Part shown: positions 1-8,422 of the stretch, piece after piece
How the letters are laid out: each line of letters opens with the position of its first letter
Numbering within the stretch: position 1 is the first letter of the stretch
Assembly: GCF_050627025.1 (NCBI RefSeq)
Contig: NZ_CP192472.1
Length of the DNA stretch: 64,000 bases
From: Variovorax paradoxus_P
Lineage (GTDB): Bacteria > Pseudomonadota > Gammaproteobacteria > Burkholderiales > Burkholderiaceae_C
Reading direction: 5' to 3' (one strand)
The notes under the pieces: model-generated
Databases searched by the model: none
Told to the model about the DNA's origin: nothing
The model's input: only the letters and a program-made list of their open reading frames with translations
Program-made: the position numbers and the translations under genes

Positions 1-201
1 GAGCATGGCGCGCACCACCGCGTCGAGCATGCCGCCCGGCGGAAAGGGAAGAATGACGGTGATCGGCTTCGACGGAAACTCCGCCGCCAGTGCCGCGGTG
101 TGGCGCCCGAGCGCCGCCGCGCCGAATGCAGCAAGCGCACCGGCGCCGAGTGCCCGGCGTGTGAGCCCCGGAGAAGCGGAAGAAAAAGCTGAGGTCTGCA
201 T
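1..201 (-). CDS. Bug-family tripartite tricarboxylate receptor, N-terminal part (cut by window edge)
   Basis: Only the first 67 codons are inside the window; the rest lies beyond the left edge. The start ATG is well placed behind AAGGAGA. The N-terminus is a signal peptide with a twin-arginine-like start (LTRRALGAG) and an Ala-rich hydrophobic stretch. It is followed by the family signature of Bug periplasmic receptors, PITVILPFPPGGMLD, in which the loop after PPGG contacts the carboxylate ligand. The product would bind an organic acid in the periplasm and hand it to a TctAB-type membrane pair. It is the last visible gene of the minus-strand catabolic run, 19 bases after the ligase gene, so it is probably co-transcribed. 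The substrate cannot be deduced. Confidence 0.85.
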   Translation of the reverse strand, partial: MQTSAFSSASPGLTRRALGAGALAAFGAAALGRHTAALAAEFPSKPITVILPFPPGGMLDAVVRAML

Positions 202-220
202 GCTTGTCTCCTTGTTTTCG

Positions 221-1909
221 TCAATGCGTGGCGCGCTCGACTTCGGCAATGGCCTCTTCCTGCAGCAGCCGCCACAGCACCTTGCCGGTTTCAGACTTGG
301 GCAGGGCATTGAGGAACACCACGCTGCGTGGCACCTTGTAGGCGGAGAGCCGCTCGCGGCACCAAGCAGCAATGCCTTCCGCGTCGACCTGCGCGCCCGG
401 CCTGCACACCACCAGCGCCCGCACGGCTTCGCCCTGGCGGGCATCCGGCAGGGCCACCACGCAGGCTTCGTGGACGGCCGGGTGCTGGTGAAGAAGGCCT
501 TCCACCTCGGCCGGCCACACCTTGTAGCCGCTCACGTTGATCATGCGTTTGAGCCGGTCGCGCATGAAGAAGAAGCCGTCCGCATCGCGGCAGGCGAGGT
601 CGCCGGTGCGAAAGAAGCGCTTGCCGTCGCACTCGAAGAAGGCGGCCGCGTTGGCCTCCGGGTTGTTCCAGTAGCCGAGCATGAGCTGCTCGCCGTGCGT
701 GACGAGTTCGCCGACTTCGCCGTCGGGCAGCGGCGCCAGCGTGACCGGATCGACGATGCGCGAATCGACTCCGAAGGCCGGCAGGCCCAGCGACAGCGTC
801 TTGCCGTTGCCCGGCGGATTGCCGTGCAGGAACGAGGCCGTCTCGGTGAGGCCGTAGCCTTCCACGTACGAGATGCCGAAGCGCTCTTTCAGCAGCGTGG
901 CAACGGCCTGCGGCATCGGCGCGCCGCCGCCGTTGAGCATGCTGAGGCTGCGCAGGTCGCGTTGCGCGGTTTCGGGGTGGGCGAAGAAGTCGTTCAGCAT
1001 GGCGGGCGGTGCGGCCCAGGTGGTGACGCGGTAGCGCTCGATGGCGCGGCCCGCGGCCGCCACATCCCAGCGCGGCAGCATCACGACGGTGGCGCCTTGC
1101 GAAAGCGGCATCAGCATGGCGTTCTGCAGTCCGAGCATGTGAAAGAGCGGCGCCACCGCGAGCACCACCGCCTCCGCATGCAGGCCGCGCCACAGGGCGG
1201 CGCCGTATGTCGAAGCCAGCACGGTGCGGTGCGTGTGCATGCAGCCCTTGGGGTGGCCCGTGGTGCCAGAGGTGTAGGGCAGCAGGCACAGGTCGGTGGG
1301 CTGCACGTCCACGTCTTGCTGCGGCGGTGCGTCGGCCAGTGCGGCGTGCCACGCCACCGCGCGGGGCACATCGAGCGGCATGCGTGGCGCCGTCACGGCA
1401 TCGGGCACCGGCTGCGTGGGTGGGTGCAGCAATGTATCCGAATAGGTGTGCACGACAGCATGGGCGAGCCGCCCGTCCTGCAGCGCCGGAACCACCGCCG
1501 CGAGCAGCTCCTGCGCCACGCAAGCCACGCGGGCGCCGCTGTCGGCGAGGTAGTGCGACACCTCGGCCGCGGTGCTCATGGCATTGACTGGAACCACCAC
1601 GCCGCCCGCACGCAAGATGGCATGGAACGCGACGACGAACTGCGGGCAGTTCTGGCTCAGCAGCAGCACCCGGTCGCCGCGCTTCACGCCTTGCTGCTGC
1701 AAGTGGCCGGCCAGACGCACAGCCTGGTCACGCAGCGCGGCATACGTGACGGCGTTCTCGCAGAAGAAGATGGCGGGCTTGTCCGGAAAGCGAAGCGCCG
1801 CCGATTCGAGCTGCTGCCAGAGCGTGATGCGCGGCACATGGATGCGCGCAGGCAGCCCGCGCGGCCAACGCGGCGGCGGGGTTTCGGCGATAGCGGGGCG
1901 GTCGGTCAT
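221..1909 (-). CDS. AMP-forming acyl-CoA ligase
   Basis: This 562-residue protein belongs to the adenylate-forming acyl-CoA synthetase superfamily, which activates a carboxylic acid with ATP and then transfers it to CoA. Visible motifs are the phosphate loop YTSGTTGHPKG near residue 213, the A5 motif GYGLTET near 350, the TGD motif in FFRTGDLACR, and the C-terminal catalytic lysine in PKSETGKVLWR. The length is normal for the family. The ATG start has no clear Shine-Dalgarno sequence. It lies 38 bases after the acyl-CoA dehydrogenase gene in a same-strand run with thiolase, hydratase and dehydrogenase genes, so it likely makes the CoA ester that enters that pathway. The family is certain; chain type is not. 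Confidence 0.92.
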   Translation of the reverse strand: MTDRPAIAETPPPRWPRGLPARIHVPRITLWQQLESAALRFPDKPAIFFCENAVTYAALRDQAVRLAGHLQQQGVKRGDRVLLLSQNCPQFVVAFHAILRAGGVVVPVNAMSTAAEVSHYLADSGARVACVAQELLAAVVPALQDGRLAHAVVHTYSDTLLHPPTQPVPDAVTAPRMPLDVPRAVAWHAALADAPPQQDVDVQPTDLCLLPYTSGTTGHPKGCMHTHRTVLASTYGAALWRGLHAEAVVLAVAPLFHMLGLQNAMLMPLSQGATVVMLPRWDVAAAGRAIERYRVTTWAAPPAMLNDFFAHPETAQRDLRSLSMLNGGGAPMPQAVATLLKERFGISYVEGYGLTETASFLHGNPPGNGKTLSLGLPAFGVDSRIVDPVTLAPLPDGEVGELVTHGEQLMLGYWNNPEANAAAFFECDGKRFFRTGDLACRDADGFFFMRDRLKRMINVSGYKVWPAEVEGLLHQHPAVHEACVVALPDARQGEAVRALVVCRPGAQVDAEGIAAWCRERLSAYKVPRSVVFLNALPKSETGKVLWRLLQEEAIAEVERATH

Positions 1910-1947
1910 GGGCGGAGGAGCCGGTTCTTGCTGGGTGGCTTCGAGAA

Positions 1948-3108
1948 TCAGGGCTCGATGGCGCGGGCGATGATTTCCTTCATCACCTCGTTCGAACCGC
2001 CGTAGATGCGGCCGACGCGTGCATCAGCCCAGATGCGTGCGATCGGGTACTCGGTCATGTAGCCGTAGCCTCCATGAATCTGCACGCATTCGTCCGCCAC
2101 GCGGCACAGTGCGTCGGTGGTCCACCACTTGGCCATGGCGGCGGTTGCGGCGTCGAGCTCGCCGCGCAGCAGGCGCGCCATGCAGTCGTCGACGAAGCTG
2201 CGCGCAATGGCGGCCTGCGTCTGGCATTCGGCCAGCCGAAAACGGGTGTTCTGCAGGCTCATCAGCGTGTCGCCGAAAATCTGGCGCTGCGTGGCGTAGG
2301 CCACGGTGTCGTCCACCGCGCGCTGCATGGTGGCAGCGGCGCCCACCGCAATGAGCAGCCGCTCGCGCGGCAGCTGCTGCATGAGCTGCACGAAGCCGCG
2401 GCCTTCGGTGTCGCCGAGCAGGTTGCACGCCGGCACGCGCACGTCGTCGAAGAACAGCTCGATCGTGTCCTGGCCGCGCTGCCCGATCTTCTCGAGCAGC
2501 TTGCCGCGCCGGAAGCCCTGCAGGTCGGCTGTTTCCACCATCAAGAGCGAAACCCCCTTGGCGCCCAGCCCGGGGTCGGTTTTTACCGCCACGCACACCA
2601 GGTCGGCATGCAGGCCGTTGGTGATGAAGGTCTTGGCGCCGTTCAGCACGTAGCAGTCGCCATCCAGCCGCGCCGAGGTCTTGATGCGCTGCAGGTCGGT
2701 GCCCGCGCCGGGTTCCGTCATGGCAATGGCGCCGACCATGTCCCCGGTGGCCATCTTCGGGAGCCAGCGCAGCTTTTGCTCTTCGGAGCCGTAGCCCAGC
2801 AGGTAGTGCGCGAGGATGCCGCTGTGCACGTTGAGGCTGAAGCTGTTGACCAGTGCGCGGCCTTGTTCTTCGCAGATGACCGCCTCGTGCAGCACGCCGC
2901 CGCCACCGCCGCCGTACGCTTCGGGAATGCCGGGGCACAGCAGGCCGAGCTCGCCCGCGCGGCGCCAGATGGCGCGGTCTGGGTGGTGCTGCCGCGCCCA
3001 TTCCTCCTGGCGCGGCACGCATTCGGTTTCGAAGAACCGGCGCGCGGTATCGGCCAGCATGGACAACTCGGCGTCCATCCAGGGGCGTGCGGCAGTGGGC
3101 AAGGGCAT
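1948..3108 (-). CDS. Acyl-CoA dehydrogenase
   Basis: A 386-residue FAD-dependent acyl-CoA dehydrogenase that should introduce the alpha-beta double bond in an acyl-CoA and pass electrons to ETF. The middle domain shows AMTEPGAGTDLQ and YVLNGAKTFITNG, and the C-terminal domain ends with IHGGYGYMTEYPIAR and GRIYGGSNEVMKEI. In the last motif the glutamate of short/medium-chain enzymes (IYEGT) is glycine. This resembles long-chain and isovaleryl-type enzymes, where the base lies on another helix. It is flanked by SDR (16 bases upstream) and ligase genes on the same strand, consistent with one operon. Family certain, substrate class inferred. Confidence 0.92.
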   Translation of the reverse strand: MPLPTAARPWMDAELSMLADTARRFFETECVPRQEEWARQHHPDRAIWRRAGELGLLCPGIPEAYGGGGGGVLHEAVICEEQGRALVNSFSLNVHSGILAHYLLGYGSEEQKLRWLPKMATGDMVGAIAMTEPGAGTDLQRIKTSARLDGDCYVLNGAKTFITNGLHADLVCVAVKTDPGLGAKGVSLLMVETADLQGFRRGKLLEKIGQRGQDTIELFFDDVRVPACNLLGDTEGRGFVQLMQQLPRERLLIAVGAAATMQRAVDDTVAYATQRQIFGDTLMSLQNTRFRLAECQTQAAIARSFVDDCMARLLRGELDAATAAMAKWWTTDALCRVADECVQIHGGYGYMTEYPIARIWADARVGRIYGGSNEVMKEIIARAIEP

Positions 3109-3124
3109 CGCTCTCAGTTCCGGC

Positions 3125-3958
3125 TCAGGGGCGGCCGCCGCCGCAGACCAGCACCTGTCCGCTGACGTAGTCCGATTCCGGAATGCAGAACAGGTAGACG
3201 GCGCCCGCTGCTTCTTCGGCCGTGCCGCCGCGGCCCAGCGGAATGAGCGCTTCGGCGTTCTTCAGGATCTGCGGGTTGACGCCGACCTTGATCTGGCGCC
3301 CATCGATGTCGATGCTGGCGTCGGCATTGGCGTCCGCCTCGGTCAGCCGCGTCTTGATGAGGCCGAAGGCCACGCTGTTCACGTTGACCTTGTAGCGGCC
3401 CCATTCCTTTGCAAGCGCCTTGGTCAGGCCGTTGATGCCCGACTTGGCCGCCGCATAGTTGGCTTGCCCGGCGTTGCCGTAGACGCCCGAAGTCGAAGAG
3501 ATGTTCACCACCTTGCGCAGCACCGGCGTGCCGGCCTCGGCCTCGCGCTTCGACGCTTCGCGGATGAAATCGGCCGCGGCGCGCAGGATGCGGAAGGGCG
3601 CGGTCAGGTGCACGGCGAGGATGTCTTCCCACTGCTCGTCGCTCATCTTCTGGATCACGTTGTCCCAGGTGTAGCCGGCGTTGTTGACGATGATGTCCAG
3701 CCCGCCGTAGGTCTCGATGGCGGTGCCGACGAAACGCGCGCCGAAGTCGGGCTGCGTCACGCTTCCGAGGCAGGCCACGGCCTGCCCACCGGCCTCGCGG
3801 ATGGCGGCGACCGTCTCGGCGGCCGGAGCCTCGTCAAGGTCGTTGACCACCACGCGCGCGCCTTCGCTTGCGAGCTTGAGTGCGATGCTGCGGCCGATGC
3901 CGCGGCCCGAGCCCGACACCAGGGCGACCTTGTCGTGCAACTTGTTCAACTTGTTCAT
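3125..3958 (-). CDS. SDR-family 3-hydroxyacyl-CoA dehydrogenase-like oxidoreductase
   Basis: A 277-residue classical short-chain dehydrogenase. The NAD(P)-binding glycine motif GSGRGIGRS lies near residues 16-24, followed by the acidic VVVNDLD that favours NAD, the NNAG motif, and the catalytic Ser-Tyr-Lys set in ISSTSG and NYAAAKSG. A C-terminal extension ends GQVLVCGGGRP. In this gene order it would oxidise a 3-hydroxyacyl-CoA produced by the neighbouring MaoC hydratase. It starts at an ATG 31 bases after the MaoC gene. The exact substrate is inferred from neighbours only. Confidence 0.88.
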   Translation of the reverse strand: MNKLNKLHDKVALVSGSGRGIGRSIALKLASEGARVVVNDLDEAPAAETVAAIREAGGQAVACLGSVTQPDFGARFVGTAIETYGGLDIIVNNAGYTWDNVIQKMSDEQWEDILAVHLTAPFRILRAAADFIREASKREAEAGTPVLRKVVNISSTSGVYGNAGQANYAAAKSGINGLTKALAKEWGRYKVNVNSVAFGLIKTRLTEADANADASIDIDGRQIKVGVNPQILKNAEALIPLGRGGTAEEAAGAVYLFCIPESDYVSGQVLVCGGGRP

Positions 3959-3989
3959 GGATTGGAATGGGTTCGAGAAGATGAAGAGA

Positions 3990-4424
3990 TCAGGGCAGCG
4001 CCACCACGGCGTCGCCCGTGAGCTTGACCTGTCCGTCCTGGTCGACGGTAGAGAGCTCGAGCCGCACGCGGCGCTCGCCGCCTGCCTCGAACTTCTCGGT
4101 CACGCGGCCTTCGCAGCGCACGCGGTCGCCCACATGCGTGATGGCCGCAAAGCGCACGCCGTAGCTACGCAGTGCCGAGGGCGGCACCCAGTTGGTCAGC
4201 AGCCGGCCGAGCCAGGCCATCGACAGCATGCCGTGGGCGAACACGTCGGCCTGCCCGGCGCTGCGCGCAAAGTCGATGTCGACATGAATCGGGTTGTGGT
4301 CGCCGGATGCGCCGCAGTACAACGCGAGCATGAGGCGCGAGACGGGTTCGAGTTGCAGCGCGGGCAGCGTGTCGCCGACCTGCAGGCTGTCGAACCGGGG
4401 AGTGTGCGAGGTTGTTGAAGTCAT
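3990..4424 (-). CDS. MaoC-like hydratase, catalytic-type subunit
   Basis: A 144-residue single hot-dog-fold protein. It keeps the R-specific hydratase motif ASGDHNPIHVD, with the catalytic Asp and His, followed by GQADVFAHGMLSMAWLG. Such half-size proteins hydrate 2-enoyl-CoA as dimers or together with a second hot-dog subunit. The ATG at 4424 was chosen; an in-frame TTG at 4439 would add five residues. The upstream neighbour (6 bases away if the TTG is used, 21 otherwise) is another MaoC-like gene whose His is missing. The two therefore probably form a heteromeric hydratase like ChsH1-ChsH2 of steroid side-chain degradation. That parallel is an inference. Confidence 0.85.
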   Translation of the reverse strand: MTSTTSHTPRFDSLQVGDTLPALQLEPVSRLMLALYCGASGDHNPIHVDIDFARSAGQADVFAHGMLSMAWLGRLLTNWVPPSALRSYGVRFAAITHVGDRVRCEGRVTEKFEAGGERRVRLELSTVDQDGQVKLTGDAVVALP

Positions 4425-4445
4425 GGTGATGGGGTTCAAACCCGT

Positions 4446-4889
4446 TCAGCCGTTGCGCAGCACGGTCACGGTGCGCAGTTCGGCCACGCGTGCATCGTTC
4501 TGGTTGTGCACCTGCGTGCAGCGCACCACAAACTCCAGCGCGCCACCTTTCTTGTCGTAGATGTCTTCGATGTGCTGCTCGAAGCGCAGCGTGTCGCCGG
4601 CATGCGCCGGTGCGTGATACGTGAACTGCTGTTCGCCGTGCAGCAGCTTCCGGTAGTCCATGCCCAACAGATTGCGGATGGCGGCCGGATCGGGCGCGTC
4701 CATCTCCAGGCAGAACAGGAAGGTGGGCGGCACCAGCAAGCCCGGCAGACCGGCGGCGCGTGCCGCTTCTTCATCGACATACAGCGGATCGGTCTGGCCC
4801 GTGGCCTTGGCGAAGAAGCGCAGCCGGCCGGCCTCCACGCGCACATCGAAGGCGGGGAGGGTGTGGCCGATGAAGCTACGGTCGATCAT
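4446..4889 (-). CDS. MaoC-like hydratase, non-catalytic-type (N-terminal domain) subunit
   Basis: A 147-residue protein of the MaoC N-terminal hot-dog type. It has the conserved frame FAKATGQTDPLYVDEEAARA, but Tyr replaces the His that follows DP in active hydratases. It continues with LPGLLVPPTFLFCLE, the usual substrate-tunnel segment of this half. Such domains provide the binding channel while the partner provides the catalytic residues. It sits between the SCP2-thiolase gene (12 bases upstream) and the catalytic-type MaoC gene on the same strand, and the two probably form one enzyme. No cofactor site is seen. Confidence 0.82.
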   Translation of the reverse strand: MIDRSFIGHTLPAFDVRVEAGRLRFFAKATGQTDPLYVDEEAARAAGLPGLLVPPTFLFCLEMDAPDPAAIRNLLGMDYRKLLHGEQQFTYHAPAHAGDTLRFEQHIEDIYDKKGGALEFVVRCTQVHNQNDARVAELRTVTVLRNG

Positions 4890-4901
4890 GCGGCTGCCCC
4901 C

Positions 4902-6086
4902 TCAAGCGCGCTGATACAGCGTGACCACGCAGGCGCCGCCCAGCCCGAGGTTGTGCTGCAGCGCGAGGCGCGCGCCTTCCACCTGCCGCTGGTCGGCCTG
5001 GCCGCGCAGCTGCCAGGTGAGTTCGGCGCATTGGGCCAGTCCGGTAGCGCCCAGGGGGTGCCCCTTCGAGAGCAACCCGCCGGAAGGGTTGGTGACCACG
5101 CGGCCGCCGTAGGTGTTGTCGCCTTCCAGAATGAACTTCTCCGCCGTGCCTTCGGGCGTGAGGCCTAGGCCTTCGTAGGTGATGAGCTCGTTGGCGGTGA
5201 AGCAGTCGTGCAGTTCCACCACGTCGATGTCTTCGGGGCCGATGCCGGCTGCCTCGTACACCTGGCGTGCGGCGGCCGCCGTCATGTCGTAGCCGACCAC
5301 CTTGCGCATGTCGTGCGAGTCGAACGTGCTGGGCGTATCGGTCGTCATGGCTTGCGCGGCAATCGAAACCGTGGTGTCGATGCCGTGCCGCCGCGCAAAG
5401 TCTTCAGAGCACACCACCGCCGCGGCAGCGCCGCAGGTGGGCGGACAGCACTGCAGCCGCGTCATGGGCTCGAACACGGTCGGCGCGGCCATCACCTCGT
5501 CGAGCGTGACCGTGTCGCGAAAAACCGCCATCGGGTTGCGCGCCGCATGCTGGCGCGCCTTGACGGAGATGCGGCCGAAGGTGTCGGCGCGGATTCCGTG
5601 TTCCTTCATGTAGTCGCGCCCGGCGCCGCCGAAGAATTGCGCAGCGCGCGGCGCGGCAGGGTCGAAGCCCTGCAGGGCCGTCATCTCTTCGGCGAAGCGC
5701 GCCATCGGCGAGGACCGGTCGTCGTAGGCGCCCTTCAATGCACCCGGCACCATCTGCTCGAAGCCCAGCGCCAGGGCGCATTCGACCATGCCGCTCTCGA
5801 CGGCCTGCCGCGCCAGGAAGAGCGCGCTCGATCCGCTGGAGCAGTTGTTGTTGAGGTTGAACACCGGCACGCCCGTGAGGCCGACGCGGTAGATGGCGGC
5901 CTGGCCGGCGGTCGAGTCGCCATACACATAGCTCACGTAGGCCTGCTGCACTTCGGCATACGGCACGCGTGCATCGTCGAGCGCAAGGCGCGCGGCACGC
6001 TCGCCCATCACGAGGTAGGGCTCGCTCTTGCCCGGCTTGCTGAAGGGAATCATGCCGACGCCGGCAACGATGACTTTGCGTTTCAT
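4902..6086 (-). CDS. SCP2-type thiolase (lipid-transfer-protein family)
   Basis: A 394-residue thiolase-superfamily protein that starts MKRKVIVAGVGMIPFSKPGK behind AGGAAAGACC. The nucleophilic cysteine is present in LNNNCSSGSSAL. The C-terminal catalytic His is in SKGHPLGATG, and the second catalytic Cys is in LGLGGACVV. It should therefore be able to cleave a 3-ketoacyl-CoA with CoA, like the thiolase domain of SCPx enzymes that act on branched or sterol side chains. It follows the Bug receptor gene by 40 bases and precedes the MaoC pair. A second thiolase-fold protein at 10235 lacks this cysteine, so the two are not redundant. Confidence 0.9.
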   Translation of the reverse strand: MKRKVIVAGVGMIPFSKPGKSEPYLVMGERAARLALDDARVPYAEVQQAYVSYVYGDSTAGQAAIYRVGLTGVPVFNLNNNCSSGSSALFLARQAVESGMVECALALGFEQMVPGALKGAYDDRSSPMARFAEEMTALQGFDPAAPRAAQFFGGAGRDYMKEHGIRADTFGRISVKARQHAARNPMAVFRDTVTLDEVMAAPTVFEPMTRLQCCPPTCGAAAAVVCSEDFARRHGIDTTVSIAAQAMTTDTPSTFDSHDMRKVVGYDMTAAAARQVYEAAGIGPEDIDVVELHDCFTANELITYEGLGLTPEGTAEKFILEGDNTYGGRVVTNPSGGLLSKGHPLGATGLAQCAELTWQLRGQADQRQVEGARLALQHNLGLGGACVVTLYQRA

Positions 6087-6126
6087 GGTCTTTCCTGGAT
6101 CACGGGATGGAAGAAGGGAAGCTCGG

Positions 6127-7110
6127 CTACTGCAGCTTGATGCCGAGCTGTTCGATGAAGGTCTTCTCGCGCGCTGTCTGTTCGGCGGCGTACTGCTGGT
6201 AGGCCGCGCTGGACATGTACAGGTCGGGCTGGTCGTAGAGCTCCAGTGCGCGCTGGTAGGTGGGGTCTTTCATCGCACGATGGAATGCGTCGTGCAGCGT
6301 CTTCACCAGGGCCGGGTCCATGCCCTTGGGGCCGACGATGCCGACCGGCGAATTGACTGTGATGTCGTGGCCCATTTCTTTCAGCGTGGGGACTTGCGGC
6401 CAGCGCTTCAGGCGCTTGTCGCCCAGCGTGGCAAGCACGCGGGCCTTGCCGCTCTCGACCAACGCGCCCCAGCCAGGGTCGGAGATGACGTCGATGTGCC
6501 CGCCGAGCAGCGCGCTGGTTTCCTCTGCCATGCCCTTGAACGGAATGAAGTTGAACTTGAGGCCCGTGGCGCGCGCCAGGCGTTCCATCGCAATGTGGCC
6601 GCCGCTGCCCACGCCGGTCGAGCTGTAGCTGATCTGCCCCGGCCGGCGCTTGGCGTCGTCGAGCAGGTCTTGCAGTGTTTTCCACGGCGCGTCGTCGCGC
6701 ACCACAAGGCCGTTGGTGTAGCCCGTGAGATTGATGATGTAGGTGAAGTCGGTCACCGGGTCGTAGCTCACCTTCTGCAGATGCAGCAGGCGAAAGAGCG
6801 TGGCCGGCACCACGGAGATGGTGTAGCCATCAGGTGCGGCGCTGCGCGCCATGGCCGCAGGGGCCAGCGTGCCGGCCAGGCCGGGCTGGTTGACCACGAC
6901 AACCGTCTGGCCGATTTCCTTGCCCAGCGCCAATGCAATGGCGCGCATCTGCGCATCGGTTGCACCGCCCGCGGGAAAGGGCAGGATCAGCGTCACGGGT
7001 TTGTGCGGATAGGCGGGCGGCTGGGCCAGGGCAGCCGGCGCTGCAAGGCACGCGGCCGATGCGGCAAGTGCGCCGAGGGCCTGGCGGCGGGAAAGAGCGC
7101 GATACGTCAT
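6127..7110 (-). CDS. Bug-family tripartite tricarboxylate receptor
   Basis: A 327-residue periplasmic binding protein. The ATG at 7110 sits behind GGAGACAGAG and opens a twin-arginine-like signal peptide (LSRRQALGAL, then an Ala-rich core ending in ALAQ). The Bug signature PVTLILPFPAGGATDAQ follows. Later family segments include QPGLAGTLAP, SSTGVGSGGHIAMERL and FIPFKGM. The protein would capture the substrate of the neighbouring beta-oxidation-like operon for an unlinked TctAB-type transporter. It is the first gene after the AraC regulator on the same strand. Ligand unknown. Confidence 0.9.
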   Translation of the reverse strand: MTYRALSRRQALGALAASAACLAAPAALAQPPAYPHKPVTLILPFPAGGATDAQMRAIALALGKEIGQTVVVVNQPGLAGTLAPAAMARSAAPDGYTISVVPATLFRLLHLQKVSYDPVTDFTYIINLTGYTNGLVVRDDAPWKTLQDLLDDAKRRPGQISYSSTGVGSGGHIAMERLARATGLKFNFIPFKGMAEETSALLGGHIDVISDPGWGALVESGKARVLATLGDKRLKRWPQVPTLKEMGHDITVNSPVGIVGPKGMDPALVKTLHDAFHRAMKDPTYQRALELYDQPDLYMSSAAYQQYAAEQTAREKTFIEQLGIKLQ

Positions 7111-7301
7111 CTCTGTCTCCTGTCTTTTTCGGCAGCTGTACCGCTGCCTGTGGGCGATCACCGGCTGTGGCCGGTGTCATGTCGAGCCTTGCGAAGTTCG
7201 CAGGGCCGATGAGGAAAGTTTAGGGAGACGACGCAGTGCGGCCCATGGCCGAACCGATGATTCGGATTGGCACGTTCGATCAGCGCGACGATCCGGCGGG
7301 T

Positions 7302-8339
7302 TCAGTGCTCGCGCAGACGCGTGGTGCGGTATTCGCCCGGGGCCACGCCGGTCCAGTGCTTGAAGGCACGGTGAAAGGTGCTGGCTTCGGAGAAGCCGAG
7401 CCGCTGCGCAATTTCGACCAAGTTCAGCTCGGGCCGCGCCAGGTACTCGATGGCCGCATCGCGCCGCAGGTCGTCCTTGATGGCGCGGTAGCCCTGGCCT
7501 TCTTCGGCCAGGCGGCGGCGCAGTGTTTGCGGCGTAACGGCCAGTTGCTTGCCGACCGCTTCGAGCGAAGGCAGCTCATCGGCCAACTGGCGCCGCAAGA
7601 TGCGGCGGATACGCTCGGTCATGCTGGTCTGGTCGCGGTATTTCACAAGCAGGCTGGCCGGTGCCTGGCGAAGAAACTCCTCGAGGCTTTGCTCGTTCTG
7701 CACCACCGGCAGTTCGAGCCAGCGCGCCTCGAAGCGCCAGCCGGTGCAGCCGGCGCCAAAACGCACCGGTGCCTGGAACAGCGCGGGCGCATCGCTGGCG
7801 CGCTCGTCCTGGTGCGGGTAATCCACTTGCAGCAGCGGCACGCGGCGCGCAACCAGCCAAGAGACCAGGCCATAGGCAAGAAAAGAAAACGCCCGCTGCG
7901 CATAGGCCACCGATGCTGTAAGCGACACGCGCGGCACCAGAGCGAACGTGGCCTCGCCGTGCTGCACATGCAGGCGCGGCACGAAGTCGCTGAGCAGCAA
8001 ACGGTAGTGGCGCAGGCCAAGCGTCAAGGCCTCTCCGAGCGTGCGGCAGCGAATGAGGAGGCGCGTGGCTTGCGCAAAGCTTCCCGTAGGCACCGGCTGG
8101 CTGCACAGTCCCCACAGCTCGTCGCGCAGGCGGTGCCGAAGCGCGAAGATGAGGGCCGCGAACTGGTCTTGCGTAACGCGCGAAAGCGGCGCATCGAGCA
8201 GCGCCGCCGAAATGCCGGCACGCTGCAGCAGCGCATCCACATCAGCGCCCCGCGCCCGCGCGCCGATCAGGATCTGATCGACGTGCTGGATGCCGATGGT
8301 GTGGCGCGTGCTGTGTGTCGGTGTGTGCCTGATGGCCAT
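7302..8339 (-). CDS. AraC-family transcriptional regulator with arabinose-binding-like N-terminal domain
   Basis: A 345-residue regulator when started at the ATG at 8339 (MAIRHTPTHSTRHTIG); no strong ribosome site is visible and upstream in-frame codons do not look coding. The N-terminal two thirds (DQILIGARARGADVDALLQ onward) match the ligand-binding domain of OruR/arabinose-binding-type AraC proteins. The C-terminus has two helix-turn-helix units: LPSLEAVGKQLAVTPQTLRR and LNLVEIAQRLGFSEASTFHR, then FKHWTGVAPGEYR. It is encoded between the CaiB-type gene and the Bug-led run and reads in the same direction. It is the obvious candidate regulator of this acid-catabolism cluster. Confidence 0.9.
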   Translation of the reverse strand: MAIRHTPTHSTRHTIGIQHVDQILIGARARGADVDALLQRAGISAALLDAPLSRVTQDQFAALIFALRHRLRDELWGLCSQPVPTGSFAQATRLLIRCRTLGEALTLGLRHYRLLLSDFVPRLHVQHGEATFALVPRVSLTASVAYAQRAFSFLAYGLVSWLVARRVPLLQVDYPHQDERASDAPALFQAPVRFGAGCTGWRFEARWLELPVVQNEQSLEEFLRQAPASLLVKYRDQTSMTERIRRILRRQLADELPSLEAVGKQLAVTPQTLRRRLAEEGQGYRAIKDDLRRDAAIEYLARPELNLVEIAQRLGFSEASTFHRAFKHWTGVAPGEYRTTRLREH

Positions 8340-8422
8340 GGGCGTTCGAGGTGCGGCAGCGCCCCGTGCGGCGCACGCATGGCCGGATTCTAGGAGCAGC
8401 TGCACCGGGCGGCGGCGCGTGC

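Noticed and set aside
5..2005. A 666-codon plus-strand open frame at the left edge
   Set aside because: It runs antisense to the acyl-CoA ligase and Bug genes, is Arg/His/Ala-rich and has no recognisable domain.
7260..7280. TGGCACG resembling half a sigma-54 promoter
   Set aside because: The second half (TTGC at the right distance) is missing and it points away from the Bug gene.
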